Source: an uncultured Clostridia bacterium (lineage in GTDB: Bacteria > Bacillota > Clostridia > Lachnospirales > CAG-274). From it: a stretch of DNA of 64,000 nucleotides. A program made the position numbers and the translations under genes. The notes beneath the pieces are model-generated. The model was not told the DNA's origin and made no database searches. It was given only the letters and a program-made list of their open reading frames with translations. This document shows, one piece after another, positions 25,673 to 34,800 of the stretch. The DNA is taken from assembly GCA_947628755.1 (NCBI GenBank), contig CANRBC010000011.1, positions 19,939 through 83,938 on the forward strand, given 5' to 3'. Position 1 is the stretch's first letter; the number at the start of each line of letters is the position of its first letter.

Positions 25673-28600
25673 ATGAGCAATAATGATACTGAGAAGCAAA
25701 TTTTCTTTGACTCAATTAAAATTGGCTTGGCATCTCCTGAGAAAATAAGAAAATGGTCCTACGGCGAGGTAAAGAAGCCTGAGACTATTAACTACAGAAC
25801 ACTTAAGCCCGAAAGAGACGGTCTTTTCTGCGAAAGGATATTCGGACCTACAAAGGACTGGGAGTGTCACTGCGGCAAATACAAGAGAATAAGACACAAG
25901 GGTATTATATGCGACCGCTGCGGCGTTGAGATAACAAAGGCTAAGGTAAGACGTGAGAGAATGGGTCACATAGAGCTTGCCGCTCCCGTTTCCCATATAT
26001 GGTACTTCAAGGGCATACCCTCAAAGATGGGCACTATACTGGGCAAGAGCCCCAAGGAGCTTGAAAAGGTGCTTTACTTTGCAAGCTATATTGTGCTTGA
26101 CCCAGGAGAGACCAATCTTCTTTACAAGGAGGTAATAACCGACCAGCAGAGAAGAGAAGCGGAAGAAAAATACGGCAGGAACTCATTCAGAGCAGGCATG
26201 GGCGCAGAGGCAATAAAGGAGCTTCTGGAGGCTATTGACCTTGACAAGGAGTCCGAGGAGCTTAAAAGAGAGCTTGCCGACGCTACCGGTCAGAAAAAAG
26301 CCAAGATAATAAAGAGATTAGAGGTCGTAGAGGCCTTCAGATTAAGCGGCAACAGACCCGAATGGATGGTAATGGACGTTATTCCCGTTATCCCTCCGGA
26401 GCTGAGACCTATGGTGCAGCTTGACGGCGGACGTTTTGCCACATCAGACCTTAACGACCTTTACAGACGAGTTATAAACAGAAACAACAGATTAAAGAAG
26501 CTGCTGGAGCTTGGTACTCCCGATATTATCGTAAGAAACGAAAAGAGAATGCTCCAGGAGGCCGTAGACGCGCTTATAGACAACGGCAGAAGAGGACGTC
26601 CCGTAACGGGTCCGGGCAACAGAGCCCTTAAGTCCCTTTCAGATTTGTTAAAGGGCAAGCAGGGTCGTTTCCGTCAGAATCTTCTGGGCAAGAGAGTTGA
26701 CTACTCAGGACGTTCCGTTATAGTTGTAGGTCCTACTCTCAAGCTCTATCAGTGCGGTCTGCCCAAGGAAATGGCTATTGAGCTTTTCAAGCCCTTCGTT
26801 ATGAAGAAGCTTGTATCCGACGAGATAGCCGCCAATATAAAGAGCGCCAAAAGAATGGTAGAACAGCTTAAGCCCGAGGTATGGGACGTGCTGGAGCAGG
26901 TAATAAAGGAGCATCCCGTTATGCTCAACAGAGCGCCTACTCTTCACAGACTTGGTATACAGGCATTTGAGCCTGTGCTTGTAGAGGGCAGAGCCCTTAA
27001 GCTCCATCCCCTTGTATGTACAGCTTACAATGCCGACTTCGACGGCGACCAGATGGCTGTTCACGTTCCCCTGAGTGTAGAAGCACAGGCAGAGTGCCGT
27101 TTCCTGCTTCTTGCTCCCAACAATCTGCTTAAGCCCTCCGACGGCGAGCCTGTAGTAGTACCGTCACAGGATATGGTGCTTGGTATATACTACCTTACTC
27201 TTGCCAAGGACGGCGAAAAGGGCGAGGGCAGCGTATTCCTTGACGAAAACGAGGCGCTTCTTGCCTACGACAACCATGTTGTAAGCCTTCATGCTAAAAT
27301 CAAGGTAAGAAGAACTATGAAAATTAACGGCGAAGAAAGGTCCGCCATTGTGGACACTACCGTGGGACGTATTATATTCAACGAGATAGTTCCCCAGGAT
27401 CTTGGCTTTGTAGACAGAAGCATAGATGAAAACAAGTTTAAGTTTGAGATAGACTTCCTTACAGGCAAAAAGGAGCTTGGCAAGATAATAAACAGATGTA
27501 TACACAAGCATCCCGCTACGGAAACGGCAGTAGTGCTTGACGATATAAAGAATCTTGGCTTTAAGTTCTCTACAAGAGGTTCTCTTACGGTATCCGTATC
27601 CGATATGAAGATACCCGAGGCTAAGGAAACTCTTCTTAAAGAGGGCGACGAGGAAGTAAACAAGATAACCAAGCTCTACCGCAGAGGTCTTATGACCGAC
27701 GAGGAAAGACACAACAAGGTAATAGAGGTATGGGAAAAGATAGATGACAGAATAACCGACGCCCTTATTGCCAACCTTGGTCAGTATAACGATATTTATA
27801 TGATGGCTCTTTCAGGCGCAAGAGGTTCTAACAGACAGATAAAGCAGCTTGCAGGTATGCGTGGACTTATGGCGTCACCCTCCGGCGAGACCATAGAGCT
27901 TCCTATTAAGGCTAACTTCCGTGAGGGTCTTACCGTTCAGGAATACTTTATTTCTGCTCACGGCGCAAGAAAGGGTCTTACGGATACGGCTCTTAAGACT
28001 GCGGACTCCGGTTATCTTACAAGACGTCTTGTAGATGTATCACAGGATATTATAGTAAGAGAATACGACTGCTCCGCAGATACAGACGACAAGCCTTATA
28101 TGGAGGTAAAGGCTTTCATGGACGGTCAGGAGACCATAGAGCCTCTTGAGGACAGAATAAGAGGAAGATTTTCCGTTGAGGATATTACAGACCCCAATAC
28201 GGGCAGGACAATAGTTCCCAAGGACACCCTTATCACTCCCGATATGGCAGAGGCTGTGGTTGCGGCAGGTATAGAAACTGTGAAAATAAGAACCATACTT
28301 ACCTGTAAATGCCACAACGGCGTATGCTCCAAGTGCTACGGCGCAAATATGGCAAGCGGCAGACAGGTAAGGATAGGCGAAGCCGTAGGTATTATTGCGG
28401 CTCAGTCCATAGGCGAGCCCGGTACTCAGCTTACAATGAGAACATTCCATACAGGCGGTATCTCAGGTAACGACCTTACACAGGGTCTTCCCAGAGTTGA
28501 GGAGCTTTTCGAGGCAAGAAATCCCAAGGGTCGCTCTATAATAGCTGAGTTCGGCGGCAGAGTGACTATCAACGTAACGGGTACTGCAAACAACAAGAAG

Positions 28601-29311
28601 GAGGACGTTATCGTTACTGCGCCTAACGGCGAGGTAAAGGAATACTCCATTCCCTACGGTTCAAGAATATGCGTGCTCAACGGCGATGTTATAAACGACG
28701 GCGACCAGATAACCGAGGGCTCTATAAATCCCCAGGATATACTGAGAATAAACGGCGTAAGAGGAGTACAGGACTATATTCTTAAGGAAGTACAGAGAGT
28801 GTACCGTCTCCAGGGCGTTGATATTAACGATAAGCATATTGAGGTAATAGTAAGACAGATGCTTAAGAGAGTGAGAGTCGAGGCAGAGGGCGAAACAGAT
28901 ATGCTCCCGGGCTCACAGGTAGACTGGCTTGCCTTTGAGGACGCCAATAACAGGGCGATTGCAGAGGGCAAAGAGCCTGCTTCCGGCACGAGAACTCTTC
29001 TCGGTATTACAAAGGCGTCTCTTGCTACGGATTCCTTCCTTTCAGCAGCCTCCTTCCAGGAGACCACAAAGGTGCTTACGGACGCTGCCGTAAAGGGTAA
29101 GCTGGATCCCCTTATCGGACTTAAGGAAAACGTTATCATAGGTAAGCTCATACCGGCAGGTACAGGTATGAATCTCTACCGGAGAGTAGACCTTAAGCTG
29201 GATAAGCCGGACTATGTTCCCGAACCCGAGGTAGAGGAAAGCTATGCAGAGGAAATGATAAGCTCTGAGGACATCAATACCGAAGCTATCGTTTCAAACG
29301 ACGAGGAATAA
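25673..29311 (+). CDS. rpoC: RNA polymerase beta' subunit
   Basis: A 1212-residue catalytic subunit. The zinc site [20 protein letters not shown] lies near residues 64-83. The catalytic NADFDGD motif, which binds the active-site Mg, lies near residue 455. The second zinc site ([12 protein letters not shown]) and the trigger-loop region (MRTFHTGG) are intact. Family length is normal. Translation is probably coupled to rpoB (ribosome site GGAGGGTGA inside the rpoB end). Asp/Glu-rich C-terminus. Confidence 0.97.
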   Translation: MSNNDTEKQIFFDSIKIGLASPEKIRKWSYGEVKKPETINYRTLKPERDGLFCERIFGPTKDWECHCGKYKRIRHKGIICDRCGVEITKAKVRRERMGHIELAAPVSHIWYFKGIPSKMGTILGKSPKELEKVLYFASYIVLDPGETNLLYKEVITDQQRREAEEKYGRNSFRAGMGAEAIKELLEAIDLDKESEELKRELADATGQKKAKIIKRLEVVEAFRLSGNRPEWMVMDVIPVIPPELRPMVQLDGGRFATSDLNDLYRRVINRNNRLKKLLELGTPDIIVRNEKRMLQEAVDALIDNGRRGRPVTGPGNRALKSLSDLLKGKQGRFRQNLLGKRVDYSGRSVIVVGPTLKLYQCGLPKEMAIELFKPFVMKKLVSDEIAANIKSAKRMVEQLKPEVWDVLEQVIKEHPVMLNRAPTLHRLGIQAFEPVLVEGRALKLHPLVCTAYNADFDGDQMAVHVPLSVEAQAECRFLLLAPNNLLKPSDGEPVVVPSQDMVLGIYYLTLAKDGEKGEGSVFLDENEALLAYDNHVVSLHAKIKVRRTMKINGEERSAIVDTTVGRIIFNEIVPQDLGFVDRSIDENKFKFEIDFLTGKKELGKIINRCIHKHPATETAVVLDDIKNLGFKFSTRGSLTVSVSDMKIPEAKETLLKEGDEEVNKITKLYRRGLMTDEERHNKVIEVWEKIDDRITDALIANLGQYNDIYMMALSGARGSNRQIKQLAGMRGLMASPSGETIELPIKANFREGLTVQEYFISAHGARKGLTDTALKTADSGYLTRRLVDVSQDIIVREYDCSADTDDKPYMEVKAFMDGQETIEPLEDRIRGRFSVEDITDPNTGRTIVPKDTLITPDMAEAVVAAGIETVKIRTILTCKCHNGVCSKCYGANMASGRQVRIGEAVGIIAAQSIGEPGTQLTMRTFHTGGISGNDLTQGLPRVEELFEARNPKGRSIIAEFGGRVTINVTGTANNKKEDVIVTAPNGEVKEYSIPYGSRICVLNGDVINDGDQITEGSINPQDILRINGVRGVQDYILKEVQRVYRLQGVDINDKHIEVIVRQMLKRVRVEAEGETDMLPGSQVDWLAFEDANNRAIAEGKEPASGTRTLLGITKASLATDSFLSAASFQETTKVLTDAAVKGKLDPLIGLKENVIIGKLIPAGTGMNLYRRVDLKLDKPDYVPEPEVEESYAEEMISSEDINTEAIVSNDEE

Positions 29312-29313
29312 TT

Positions 29314-29341
29314 ACAAGGGGCTGGATACAGCCCCTTGTTT
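29314..29341 (+). terminator. Terminator after rpoC
   Basis: ACAAGGGGCTG at 29314-29324 and CAGCCCCTTGT at 29329-29339 form an 11-bp stem with loop GATA. The T-run is short (TGTTTA). Confidence 0.7.
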
Positions 29342-29342
29342 A

Positions 29343-29572
29343 GCGTGTCGATAAAATCGACACGCTTGAAAGAAATGCTTTTTGGCATTTCTTTCAGTTG
29401 AATTAAGGTAGGAACCAGCCGTGTTTACTGATATTTTGGCAAGTATGCAAAATATCAGTAAAGTTCCTGTCCTCAGGCGGGCAAAGCTCGCCTTGCGGAT
29501 TAAAGTCTGCGACGCTTTTTTTTGCAAACTGTTCTATATTTTAATTCGTATTTACTGTCAAAATATTGTTTT
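29343..29572 (+). ncRNA. Structured repeat element, copy B (after rpoC); possible non-coding RNA
   Basis: Second copy of the element at 3578-3808, in the same orientation. The constant strands (AAGGTAGGAACCAGCCGTG, AGTTCCTGTCCTC, GTCTGCGACGC then T8) are conserved. The first variable arm is now a 15-bp TTTACTGATATTTTG hairpin, and the second is GGCGGGC/GCTCGCC. These arms share little sequence with copy A, yet still pair perfectly or with one G-T pair. Homology continues past the T-run to about 29572. Role unknown. Confidence 0.45.
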
Positions 29573-29621
29573 TTGGTAGTGTAAATTTTTGTTTAGGTTA
29601 GTATAACATTATTTACTTTAT

Positions 29622-29930
29622 AACGACCCTTCCACCGCCTAACGGCGGGCCCCCTCCCCTCCGACGCCCTGACGGGCTAAGGGAGGCTAGAGGTGGGGAG
29701 GCAGCGCGAACAGCTCTCTTTTCTCTAACTGCCCATACAATAGGTTTCAGTACTTTTGCTATTGCAAAAGCTAGCCCTTACTACAACCCCAGCCTCCCCT
29801 AGCTCTGCAATAAAACGCAACGTGTTTTATTGCAGGCGTCGGAGGGGAGGGGGACCGCCGTTAGGCGGTGGAAGGGGCGTTTTAAAACAAAAAACTCTAT
29901 TATGATAAACAAAAATACACCCCACAAGGA
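29622..29930. repeat. Two GC-rich palindromic repeats, one in each orientation
   Basis: 29622-29700 is an inverted copy (AACGACCCTTCCACCGCC...) and 29783-29930 a direct copy (CCAGCCTCCCCTAGC...GGAGGGGAGGGGGACCGCCG) of the CAGCCTCCCC family. The direct copy carries an inserted hairpin TGCAATAAAACGCAACGTG/TTTTATTGCA. Between them lies a TACTTTTGC-TATT-GCAAAAG hairpin. The 3' tail (CTCTATTATGATAAACAAAAAT) is shared with the copies at 32.6 and 53.2 kb. No gene is present before 29938. Confidence 0.7.
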
Positions 29931-29937
29931 GGACAAC

Positions 29938-30120
29938 ATGGACATACAAATAGGCGACATAGTCACCATGAAAAAACAGCACCCCTGCGGCTCAAAGGAC
30001 TGGGAAATACTGCGCATAGGCGCAGATTTCAGAATGAAGTGCTGCGGCTGCGGACATATAATAATGATTGCCCGCTCCAAGGCGGAAAAAAATATAAAAA
30101 ATATAGCGCATAAAGGATAA
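29938..30120 (+). CDS. DUF951 family small zinc-ribbon-like protein
   Basis: A 60-residue protein matching the DUF951 pattern: DIQIGDIVTMKKQHPCG, then WEILRIGADFRMKC, CGCGH and IMIARSK. The Cys residues (HPCG and CCGCGH) suggest a small metal-binding fold. DUF951 proteins are common in Firmicutes near DNA replication or mechanosensitive-channel genes and have no known role. The ATG at 29938 follows AAGGAGGAC. It is isolated between repeats and the third pectinase. Confidence 0.88.
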   Translation: MDIQIGDIVTMKKQHPCGSKDWEILRIGADFRMKCCGCGHIIMIARSKAEKNIKNIAHKG

Positions 30121-30156
30121 ATTATTTATTTTGTATAAAAACAGGACAATATGTTG

Positions 30157-30199
30157 TTGACAATTATCATTGTTTTATTATGCTGAAATGTGGTATACT
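30157..30199 (+). promoter_or_regulatory. Promoter region of the third pectinase gene
   Basis: Extended -10 TGG-TATACT at 30191-30199. The nearest good -35, TTGACA at 30157, is too distant to pair with it and may belong to TATTAT at 30176 with a 13-bp spacer. The extended -10 is the better guess. Confidence 0.45.
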
Positions 30200-30227
30200 G
30201 AAAAAAAATAAATAAAGGAGAGATTAG

Positions 30228-32294
30228 ATGAAAAAACGACTAACGGCAACAATACTTGCCTTTGTAATGCTTATGTCATCATGGGTATTTGCCGCTCCCT
30301 ACGGCGATGCCGACGGCGACGGCAGCATAACCGCAAAGGACGCTTCGGATACTCTCGGCTATGTGCTTGACGGCAGCAAGCTCCCCACAGTAGAGTCTTT
30401 CAGAACTGTGCTGGACATGGACGGCAACGGCACTATAAACAGCGCTGACGTAGCCTATATTCTCCAGAAGGTGTTGGACAGTACATTCAGAGCCCCTGTG
30501 GAAACCGGAGAAGTACCGCCTTATGAACCGCCTACGGAGGGCACTACCGCAGAGCCCGAAACACAGACATTTACAGAGCCGCCTACGGAAAACACAACGG
30601 CTGCGCCTGTGGAGGGCGTAATATCTGCGCCTTATGTTATGGATACAAATAATTTTGAAACGGACACCTATTTCAAAAAGACAGGAGATTTCCCTCCGCC
30701 AAAGGACAGCAGCGCCGAGCCGAGAATAAGAATGACGTCCGGCAACAGCCTTGAATTCAAGGTTGCCGAGGGCGCAAACGTATATATTACGGCTAAGCAC
30801 GCCAGCACGGATACAACGGGTACGAGAACGCTCACCCTTTCCGGCGGAGCATTTATCAAGTCCATAGGCTATGAAATGGGTATTCCATATTCGGAGCAGC
30901 TTTACGGCGCAGGACTTAAGGCAGGCACATACAGACTGACTGCGGATAGTCACATAGATGTAAAGAGCATAAGGATAACCTTTGATAAGCTGGAAATAAC
31001 CGAGACCACCACAGCAGCCTTTGAAGTGCCCTCAGAGATCACCACTACGGGCAGCAAAGTGGAGGTAAGGGATTTCAGTCAGCTTAAATCAGCAGTTTCC
31101 GGCAAAAGCAAGGATATTTATATCATGAATGATATTGACTGCTCAGAGGCTCTTAAGCTAACGGAAAAGAACGCCAATGTCAATGTAATAGGCGTGGTAC
31201 AGCCCGACGGCACTATACCGAGCCTTGACTTTACTACATTAAGGAATAAGGTGACAAGCACCACCACCGGCATTACAATATCCGGTACAGGCTATTCCTT
31301 TGAGAATATAATAGTGGAAAAAGCTCCGGACTGCGGTATCAGAGTAAAGAACAAAGCAAGCGACCCTGCAGGAAACTGCTTCTTTAAAAACTGTATATTC
31401 AGATACAACAATAATTCGGGCATATCCATGACAGACAGAACACATGACGTTACATTTATTGCCGTAGACAGTTACAGGAACGGCGATATAGTACAGAAGT
31501 GCGGCGACGATGCAGACGGCTTCTCACCAAAGCTTGGCTGTGGCGAAAATATTTACTTCTATAACTGCCGCGCATGGGAAAACAGCGACGACGGCTGGGA
31601 CAGCTACGAGGATTCAAGCAAGGGCGGCTATGTAGGCAAGATATACTATATAGAGTGCCTTGCATGGAACAACGGCAATCCCAATGTATTCACAGGCGAA
31701 TACGACTATCTGAACGGCTTCCCACTTGATAAGGATTTGCTCTATGTGGAGCAGATACTCAAGGAAGACCCTGACTTTGAAACGAAGTACAATAACAAAC
31801 AGGCTTCACCATGGCCGAGAGTTACAATTACTCTTTTCGGTAACAAGACGAGAACCTATGAGCAGCTGCTTTCAAATCTGTGGGGCGGCAATCCCAACGG
31901 CTTTAAGTTTGGTTCAGCCAAAACTCCCGAAAGCTCATATAGATATATAGAGAACTGTATTGCCTTTGACCATGCAAACAACGCTCATCAGACACCCGGC
32001 AAGGGCTATGACCAGAACGGCGGAGCAGCGCGCTTCGATATTGTAAACGGTCTTAGCTTTGACAACGCCCAGAACTATTGGATGGACAGCATGACAGCCC
32101 TTTCTCAGAAGGGTACGGCTCTCAGCTTCGGAGGAGGACAGGCAGACGCCAAGAAAAATTTGGGTATAACTACACCCTCTGAGTCCGAACAACAGACATT
32201 AAGAAATGCCGTGCATAAATACAGAGATGAGATATATGACTGCGTATACAATGATAAAACACCTGGCATAAAGCTCTGTCCCGTATTTAATTAA
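30228..32294 (+). CDS. Secreted PL9-like pectate lyase with N-terminal dockerin
   Basis: 688 residues: signal peptide 1-23; dockerin 25-88 placed first (GDADGDGSITAKD and LDMDGNGTINSAD); a Pro/Thr linker; a CBM-like beta module at 135-253; a PL9-like beta-helix at about 279-688. PL9 marks are DADGFSPKLGCG (427-438), DDGWDSYE (453-460) and NGFKFG (near 560). An insertion between the second and third motifs (NGNPNVFTGEYDYLNGFPLD...) is longer than in the PL9 domain of the giant pectinase, so substrate preference may differ. RBS AAAGGAGAG. It lies 1 kb beyond rpoC, separated from the main island. Confidence 0.85.
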   Translation: MKKRLTATILAFVMLMSSWVFAAPYGDADGDGSITAKDASDTLGYVLDGSKLPTVESFRTVLDMDGNGTINSADVAYILQKVLDSTFRAPVETGEVPPYEPPTEGTTAEPETQTFTEPPTENTTAAPVEGVISAPYVMDTNNFETDTYFKKTGDFPPPKDSSAEPRIRMTSGNSLEFKVAEGANVYITAKHASTDTTGTRTLTLSGGAFIKSIGYEMGIPYSEQLYGAGLKAGTYRLTADSHIDVKSIRITFDKLEITETTTAAFEVPSEITTTGSKVEVRDFSQLKSAVSGKSKDIYIMNDIDCSEALKLTEKNANVNVIGVVQPDGTIPSLDFTTLRNKVTSTTTGITISGTGYSFENIIVEKAPDCGIRVKNKASDPAGNCFFKNCIFRYNNNSGISMTDRTHDVTFIAVDSYRNGDIVQKCGDDADGFSPKLGCGENIYFYNCRAWENSDDGWDSYEDSSKGGYVGKIYYIECLAWNNGNPNVFTGEYDYLNGFPLDKDLLYVEQILKEDPDFETKYNNKQASPWPRVTITLFGNKTRTYEQLLSNLWGGNPNGFKFGSAKTPESSYRYIENCIAFDHANNAHQTPGKGYDQNGGAARFDIVNGLSFDNAQNYWMDSMTALSQKGTALSFGGGQADAKKNLGITTPSESEQQTLRNAVHKYRDEIYDCVYNDKTPGIKLCPVFN

Positions 32295-32311
32295 TATTTT
32301 TAATATATACA

Positions 32312-32343
32312 AAACAAGCCGAGGATTTCCTCGGCTTGTTTCA
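32312..32343 (+). terminator. Terminator after the third pectinase
   Basis: AACAAGCCGAGGA and TCCTCGGCTTGTT form a 13-bp stem with a very short loop, then TTC. Confidence 0.85.
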
Positions 32344-32404
32344 GCTATAAATTTATAAAGGGTATATAGGTATAACAAATATTCATGAATGGAGCTATTA
32401 TATA

Positions 32405-32640
32405 TTAGCAAAAAAGTCATAATGGGATGCCTTAGGTATATGCTTCCCAAAGTCGCTTATTTACTTTGAAAGATGAAACTTGAGCCGTCGTCAATATCCC
32501 AGCCTCCCCTAGCCTTGCAATAAAACACAACGTGTTTTATTGCAAGGCTAGGGGAGGGGGACCATGCGAAGCATGGTGGAAGGGTCGTTATAATACAAAA
32601 AATAATGTCATAATAATATAAACAAAAATTCAACTCAACA
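32405..32640 (+). repeat. GC-rich interspersed repeat, longest copy
   Basis: Same block order as 3960-4168: GGGATGCCTTAGGTATA, GCTTATTTACTTTGAAAGA, CAGCCTCCCCTAGC, then an inserted TTGCAATAAAACACAACGTG/TTTTATTGCAA hairpin, GGGGAGGGGGACC, a CATGCGAAGCATG hairpin in place of CCGCC/GGCGG, GGAAGGGTCGTT and an ATAAACAAAAATTCAAC tail. The hairpins differ between copies while the flanks stay constant. Confidence 0.75.
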
Positions 32641-32648
32641 CCACTTCA

Positions 32649-34577
32649 TTATTCATATAAATGATACATGGTTGCTATAGCTTGTTCTCTTGTGTAATTT
32701 GACAAGGGCGAAAAGTTATTGTTGCCTGTGCCTGTCATTATATCGGCAGAGGATACGTAATATATGGACTCCCTTGCCCAGTCGGCAAAAGAGCTTTCGT
32801 CGGCAAATTTATCTGTGTTATAGATATTGGCAGTACCCATTATCCTTGCCAGATTGCCAAGCATAACTGCCGCCTCCTGTCTTGTGATGCTGTCATTCGG
32901 TACAAATTTGTTATTGCCCTTGCCTGCGGCAATTTTAAGCTCATAGGCTGCCGTTACATAGTTATCGGACACATCGGTAAAGGGGTTTTCTGTATTTATA
33001 TTTACGGTATATCCCATTTTTGCAGAATATGTCATAACTGCCAGCTTGCAGAATTCCTGTCTTGTTATGTTTTTGGTATAGTCCGACTGTAATTCTTCAG
33101 GTACAATGCCTTCCGCTATGGCTTTTTCTATGCTTTCCTTCGCCCATGGGCTTGCGCTGCTGTCTTTATTGACATTGGCAAATAATTCTTCCTTGGTATC
33201 ATATTTGTTGCCATTCAAGTCATAATATTTCGTATTGCTGCCCTCCCATACATTTTCAATGTATATAGTTCCGTTTTCTTCTTTTACATACATATTTCCG
33301 TATTGAGGCTGCACTATTATGTCTAAATTGGAATTGAGCACGCCCTCAACAATATCGTAATGTCCCATAATGGTGCTGAATATAAGGGTATTTCCGGGCT
33401 GTACATTGGGATTTATTCTGACATATCCCGGTGTAAGAGCATTTCCCTCGTCATCTATAATGATACAGGAGTGTTCTGCAGGCATATTGGCGTCGGGATA
33501 TTGGTCATATATTCTTCTTTCCGCCATACCGTTTATAGGCGTAACAAATACAGGACCCTCCTCGGTTTTCAGCAGCTTATTGTCTGCATTGTATGTTTCT
33601 ATGCTGCCGTTAAGATAAAGCTCTGTCAGTTTTTCATTGACGTAAAGTGCTATTCTGAAATATTTTTCTTCAAATATTTCATTGAGATTTTCGTCTAAAA
33701 GTCCGTAAAGCCTTGGGTATTTGTCGCTGCTTCTGACTATTATCCTGCCTTCTATATAGTCAATTTCACAGTAGCCCTTATCCTTTAATACATTGCCTTG
33801 GGCGTCGCAAATATAGTAAAGTCCGTCATCGTGCTTCTGATAATAATACTTGTCGAACAATAATTTTATTTCACTATCCGTATCAATAGGCTTAAAGTCA
33901 TCTGATAAATATGTGACCTCATCCGTATCACCGCTTACACAGCGGAGCTTTCCGTCATAATATGTTATGGCTTTATATTTGCCGTAGGGTATGACCAAAT
34001 CCAGATTATTGTTATATACTCCGATTTTATTTTCTTGATTTTTAACGATTATACAGTTATTGTATGACCTTATATTTTTAAAGCTGTCATCTATAAGTTT
34101 ATTACCCTCCTTATCGCATATATAATAATGCTTTTGCTCATAATCAGCCTCATCGCCTAGGGTAAGCATATAATAAGATGTATCCTCAAGAGGCGTTATA
34201 AAAAGAGGCTGTGATATTTTATTGAAATTGCTATCATAATAGTCTGTGATATTTTCTTTTCTGTTATAGCATACGTATGAATCCGTGTCCTCATCATACG
34301 AAATTTGCTCATATATTTTAGGAGTTATTTCATTCAAGTCCATATCCATAAGTCCGTAAAGCTCTTCCTCTGCATTGTTGGCGGCTTTAATGGCATTTCC
34401 TACTTTTTCGACCATTGTACATGGACCGTACTCAATTTTTTCTCCCTTATCATTCTTATACTCTATCATTTGCGTTTCGCTGTTAAAGTAATACCTTGTG
34501 CCCTTTATATCGTAGTCGGCAAATACCGCTGTGCTAATAATTGAGCATAAACCCAATGTAATTAATAACTTTCGCAT
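32649..34577 (-). CDS. Surface protein with WG-type repeats and C-terminal SLH domains
   Basis: 642 residues with a signal peptide (1-20, ending VFA-D). Residues about 70-470 hold degenerate WG-like repeats (YGLMDMDLNEITPKIYE, YICDKEGNKLI, IGVYNNNLDLVIPYG, YGLLDENLNEI). Residues about 480-642 hold three S-layer homology motifs (SPWAKESIEKAIAEGIVP, NPFTDVSDNYVTAAYELK, FADWARESIYYV...NNFSPLSNYTREQA), which bind secondary cell-wall polymer. The protein should sit non-covalently on the cell surface. Its partner or ligand is unknown. RBS AAAGGAGAAATG. The upstream region is unusual (see the inverted repeat feature). Confidence 0.85.
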   Translation of the reverse strand: MRKLLITLGLCSIISTAVFADYDIKGTRYYFNSETQMIEYKNDKGEKIEYGPCTMVEKVGNAIKAANNAEEELYGLMDMDLNEITPKIYEQISYDEDTDSYVCYNRKENITDYYDSNFNKISQPLFITPLEDTSYYMLTLGDEADYEQKHYYICDKEGNKLIDDSFKNIRSYNNCIIVKNQENKIGVYNNNLDLVIPYGKYKAITYYDGKLRCVSGDTDEVTYLSDDFKPIDTDSEIKLLFDKYYYQKHDDGLYYICDAQGNVLKDKGYCEIDYIEGRIIVRSSDKYPRLYGLLDENLNEIFEEKYFRIALYVNEKLTELYLNGSIETYNADNKLLKTEEGPVFVTPINGMAERRIYDQYPDANMPAEHSCIIIDDEGNALTPGYVRINPNVQPGNTLIFSTIMGHYDIVEGVLNSNLDIIVQPQYGNMYVKEENGTIYIENVWEGSNTKYYDLNGNKYDTKEELFANVNKDSSASPWAKESIEKAIAEGIVPEELQSDYTKNITRQEFCKLAVMTYSAKMGYTVNINTENPFTDVSDNYVTAAYELKIAAGKGNNKFVPNDSITRQEAAVMLGNLARIMGTANIYNTDKFADESSFADWARESIYYVSSADIMTGTGNNNFSPLSNYTREQAIATMYHLYE

Positions 34578-34617
34578 AACATTTCTCCTTTGCTTTTTAA
34601 TATGCGCATTATGGGCA

Positions 34618-34800
34618 TTATATTTTTCTGCAAGACGCCCAAATCGGAAAGTTTTCCGAAAAGGTACACTTTTCCGATTCGGTAAAATTATGGTAAATTA
34701 TATTAATAATCTTGCATATTTAGTGACGTTGTGCTAGAATATACACGTATTTAGGCAGTATAAAAAAATCGGAAAAGTGTACTTTTCCGATTTTTTTATA
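34618..34800. promoter_or_regulatory. Upstream region of the SLH gene with 16-bp inverted repeats flanking a promoter
   Basis: GTACACTTTTCCGATT at 34664-34679 is repeated inverted as AATCGGAAAAGTGTAC at 34767-34782. The 87 bases between them contain a strong plus-strand promoter: TTGCAT at 34712-34717, 17 bp, TGC-TAGAAT at 34735-34740. It points away from the SLH gene and into the right-hand hairpin. A minus-strand TATAAT at 34618-34623 with no clear -35 could drive the SLH gene directly. Each repeat is itself part of a hairpin, so a pair of terminators is the simpler reading. Confidence 0.5.
34762..34797. terminator. Bidirectional terminator beside the lipoprotein gene
   Basis: AAAAAAATCGGAAAAG at 34762-34777, loop TGTA, CTTTTCCGATTTTTTT at 34782-34797. 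It ends the minus-strand ABC operon and would also stop transcripts from the plus-strand promoter at 34712. Confidence 0.85.

Noticed and set aside
22782..28650. Many long minus-strand frames opposite rpoB and rpoC
   Set aside because: They are shadows of strongly coding plus-strand genes, without ribosome sites or recognisable domains.
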